This document shows, piece after piece, positions 62,444-64,000 of a stretch of DNA of 64,000 nt (the stretch's first letter is position 1; each line of letters starts with the position of its first letter). Both the position numbers and the translations under genes were made by a program. The notes under the pieces were generated by a model, which was not told the origin of the DNA, did no database searches, and saw only the letters and a list, made by a program, of their open reading frames with translations. The stretch comes from Pseudorhodoferax soli (GTDB lineage: Bacteria > Pseudomonadota > Gammaproteobacteria > Burkholderiales > Burkholderiaceae_C). The stretch covers positions 372,001 through 436,000 of the forward strand of contig NZ_QPJK01000002.1 of the NCBI RefSeq assembly GCF_003337555.1, written 5' to 3'.

Positions 62444-63589
62444 ATGAAGCGCTTCTGGCTGCTCTTTTCCCAATCCGTGACGGTGCTGCTCGCGGCCTAC
62501 TTTGTGGTCGCCACCTTGAAGCCCGAGTGGCTGGGCAAGCGCGGCTTCACGGGCAGCAGCATCTCGGTCGTCGAAGCACCCGCGGTGCCGCCCGGCACCG
62601 TGGCGGCTGGCAGCTTCGCCCCGGCGGCCAAGCGCGCCGCACCCGCCGTGGTCAGCATCAACACCAGCACAGCGGCCCAACCCCATCCCAACAGCAACGA
62701 CCCGTGGTTCCGCTTCTTCTTCGGTGACCGCGGCGGCGAGGCGCGCGCCGGCCTGGGCAGCGGCGTGATCGTCAGTGCCGAAGGCTATGTGCTGACCAAC
62801 AACCATGTGGTGGAGGGCGCCGACGTGATCGAGGTGATCCTCAACGACGCACGGCGCACGCAGGCCAAGGTGATCGGCACCGACCCCGAGACCGACCTGG
62901 CCATCCTCAAGATCGACCTGGACAAGCTGCCTGTCATGGTGCTGGGCAGCTCGGACGCCCTGCAGGTCGGCGACCAGGTGCTGGCCATCGGCAACCCCTT
63001 CGGCGTGGGCCAGACGGTCACCAGCGGCATCATCAGCGCGCTCGGCCGCAACCAGCTGGGCATGAGCCCGTTGCAGGAATTCATCCAGACGGATGCGGCT
63101 ATCAACCCCGGCAACTCGGGCGGCGCGCTGGTCGACACGGCCGGCAACCTGCTGGGCATCAACACCGCGATCTACTCGCGCTCGGGCGGCAGCATGGGCA
63201 TCGGCTTCGCGGTCCCGGTGTCCACGGCCAAGCTGGTGCTCGAAGGCATCGTGCGCGATGGCCAGGTCCGGCGCGGCTGGATCGGCGTCGAACCCAACGA
63301 CCTCTCGCCCGAACTGGCCGAAACCTTCGGCGTGAAGACCACGGCCGGCGTGATCATCACCGGCGTGCTGCAGAACGGCCCGGCCGCCCAAGCTGGCGTG
63401 CGGCCCGGCGACGTGATCGCCGCGGTCTCCGGCAAACCCATCGGCAACGTGACGGAGCTGCTCTCTTCCGTGGCCGCGCTCAAGCCAGGCGAGGCTTCGG
63501 AATTCGAGGTGCTGCGGCGCGAGGAGCGTTTGCGCCTGCAGGTCACGCCGGGTGTGCGGCCCAAGCCGCAGCGCGCGCAGCGGCCCTGA
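62444..63589 (+). CDS. DegS-like periplasmic serine protease, membrane anchored with one PDZ domain
   Basis: This 381-residue S1C protease has an uncleaved N-terminal membrane helix (residues about 5-24). The trypsin-like domain has His121 (TNNHVV), Asp151 (ETDLAI) and Ser225 (GNSGGA), and a single PDZ domain covers about 280-370. One PDZ plus an anchor is the DegS plan, which cleaves the anti-sigma factor RseA; DegP/DegQ have two PDZ domains. I start at 62444, the ATG closest to the anchor. It ends one base before the convergent tatC stop. Confidence 0.92.
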   Translation: MKRFWLLFSQSVTVLLAAYFVVATLKPEWLGKRGFTGSSISVVEAPAVPPGTVAAGSFAPAAKRAAPAVVSINTSTAAQPHPNSNDPWFRFFFGDRGGEARAGLGSGVIVSAEGYVLTNNHVVEGADVIEVILNDARRTQAKVIGTDPETDLAILKIDLDKLPVMVLGSSDALQVGDQVLAIGNPFGVGQTVTSGIISALGRNQLGMSPLQEFIQTDAAINPGNSGGALVDTAGNLLGINTAIYSRSGGSMGIGFAVPVSTAKLVLEGIVRDGQVRRGWIGVEPNDLSPELAETFGVKTTAGVIITGVLQNGPAAQAGVRPGDVIAAVSGKPIGNVTELLSSVAALKPGEASEFEVLRREERLRLQVTPGVRPKPQRAQRP

Positions 63590-64000
63590 TCAGTTGCCGC
63601 TGGCCTCGGCTTCGGTTTCTTCCGGGGCCTTGGTGTGCTTGATGAACAGCTGCGCCGCCCAGATCCCCACCTCGTACAGGATGCACATGGGAATGGCCAG
63701 AGCCAGCTGCGACACCACGTCGGGCGGCGTCACGATGGCGGCCACGACGAAGGCCACCACGATGAAGTAACCGCGAAAGCTCTTGAGCTTGTCAACCGTG
63801 ACGATGCCCACGCGCGCCAGCACGACCACGGCGATCGGCACCTCAAAGGCCAGGCCGAACGCCAGGAACATGCTCAGCGCAAAGCCGAGATAGGCCTCGA
63901 TGTCAGGCGCGGCCGTGATGCTCTTGGGTGCAAAGCTCTGGATGAACTTGAACACCTGGCCGAACACGAAGTAATAGCAGAACGCCACGCCGATCAGGAA
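63590..64000 (-). CDS. tatC: TatC, twin-arginine translocase subunit (N-terminal part outside the window)
   Basis: The last roughly 136 residues of TatC are present and the frame continues past the right edge. Recognisable are the segment FLIGVAFCYYFVF, the FGLAFEVPIAVVVLARVG helix with its conserved Glu and YFIVVAFVVAAIVTPPDVVSQ. TatC recognises twin-arginine signal peptides. The Tat-type signals of the TRAP binding protein (9525) and of the bc1 Rieske subunit (57847) would use this system. A 25-residue hydrophilic tail ends the protein. Confidence 0.95.
   Translation of the reverse strand, partial: FLIGVAFCYYFVFGQVFKFIQSFAPKSITAAPDIEAYLGFALSMFLAFGLAFEVPIAVVVLARVGIVTVDKLKSFRGYFIVVAFVVAAIVTPPDVVSQLALAIPMCILYEVGIWAAQLFIKHTKAPEETEAEASGN

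Overview
The window is a high-GC chromosomal stretch of a betaproteobacterium, most likely Burkholderiales/Comamonadaceae (Variovorax/Acidovorax-like). I infer this from the style of the genes, the many Bug-type binding proteins, the leucine-degradation block and the conserved order tatC / degS-like / nif3-pdxA / mscL / petABC / sspAB. The genus is an inference.

1-9.1 kb: the tail of a HAD phosphatase gene, then a MarR regulator convergent with a minus-strand operon running from about 9095 down to 1431. In transcription order it encodes a Rieske ferredoxin, a ferredoxin reductase reading in frame into a Rieske oxygenase alpha subunit, an oxygenase beta subunit, an amidohydrolase-type decarboxylase, maleate isomerase, N-formylmaleamate deformylase, 2,5-dihydroxypyridine dioxygenase and maleamate amidase. 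9.5-20.1 kb: a divergent nine-gene operon with a TRAP binding protein, a three-subunit molybdenum hydroxylase, a complete ABC importer and the TRAP membrane subunits. Together these make a full picolinate-type pyridine pathway. The hydroxylase would give 6-hydroxypicolinate, the Rieske system would add a 3-hydroxyl, the decarboxylase would yield 2,5-dihydroxypyridine, and the maleamate route ends in fumarate, formate and ammonia. Three TCAGTANNCT sites, in the promoter regions of the regulator and of both operons, look like its operators.

20.1-31.3 kb: a LysR regulator divergent from a DapA-family lyase and a Bug binding protein, a Cys-rich small protein, a second Bug protein, a glutamate-type binding protein, and a double-length (1903 aa) UvrA paralogue.

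31.5-36.7 kb: an exopolysaccharide (PGA) locus in which a PEP-CTERM protein with a PA14-like domain is translationally coupled to pgaA, followed by pgaC and pgaD. No pgaB is present, and pgaA carries one in-frame TGA. 36.7-42 kb: an MHS transporter, a DUF3422 protein, a DsbA-fold isomerase, a DUF1289 protein, a YbaK-type deacylase and a LysE exporter. 42-49.2 kb: leucine catabolism (HMG-CoA lyase, methylcrotonyl-CoA carboxylase, hydratase) with a GhrA-type reductase and a DUF4126 protein interspersed.

49.3-54.4 kb: small and membrane proteins, a HIRAN-like protein, a candidate phage C4-type antisense RNA, an XRE repressor-like gene and tRNA-Thr(UGU), perhaps a phage-immunity remnant. 54.4-64 kb: housekeeping genes (sspB, sspA, cytochrome bc1, mscL, pdxA, nif3, an MHS transporter, a DegS-like protease and the 3' part of tatC). 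I saw no CRISPR array, insertion sequence or rRNA.
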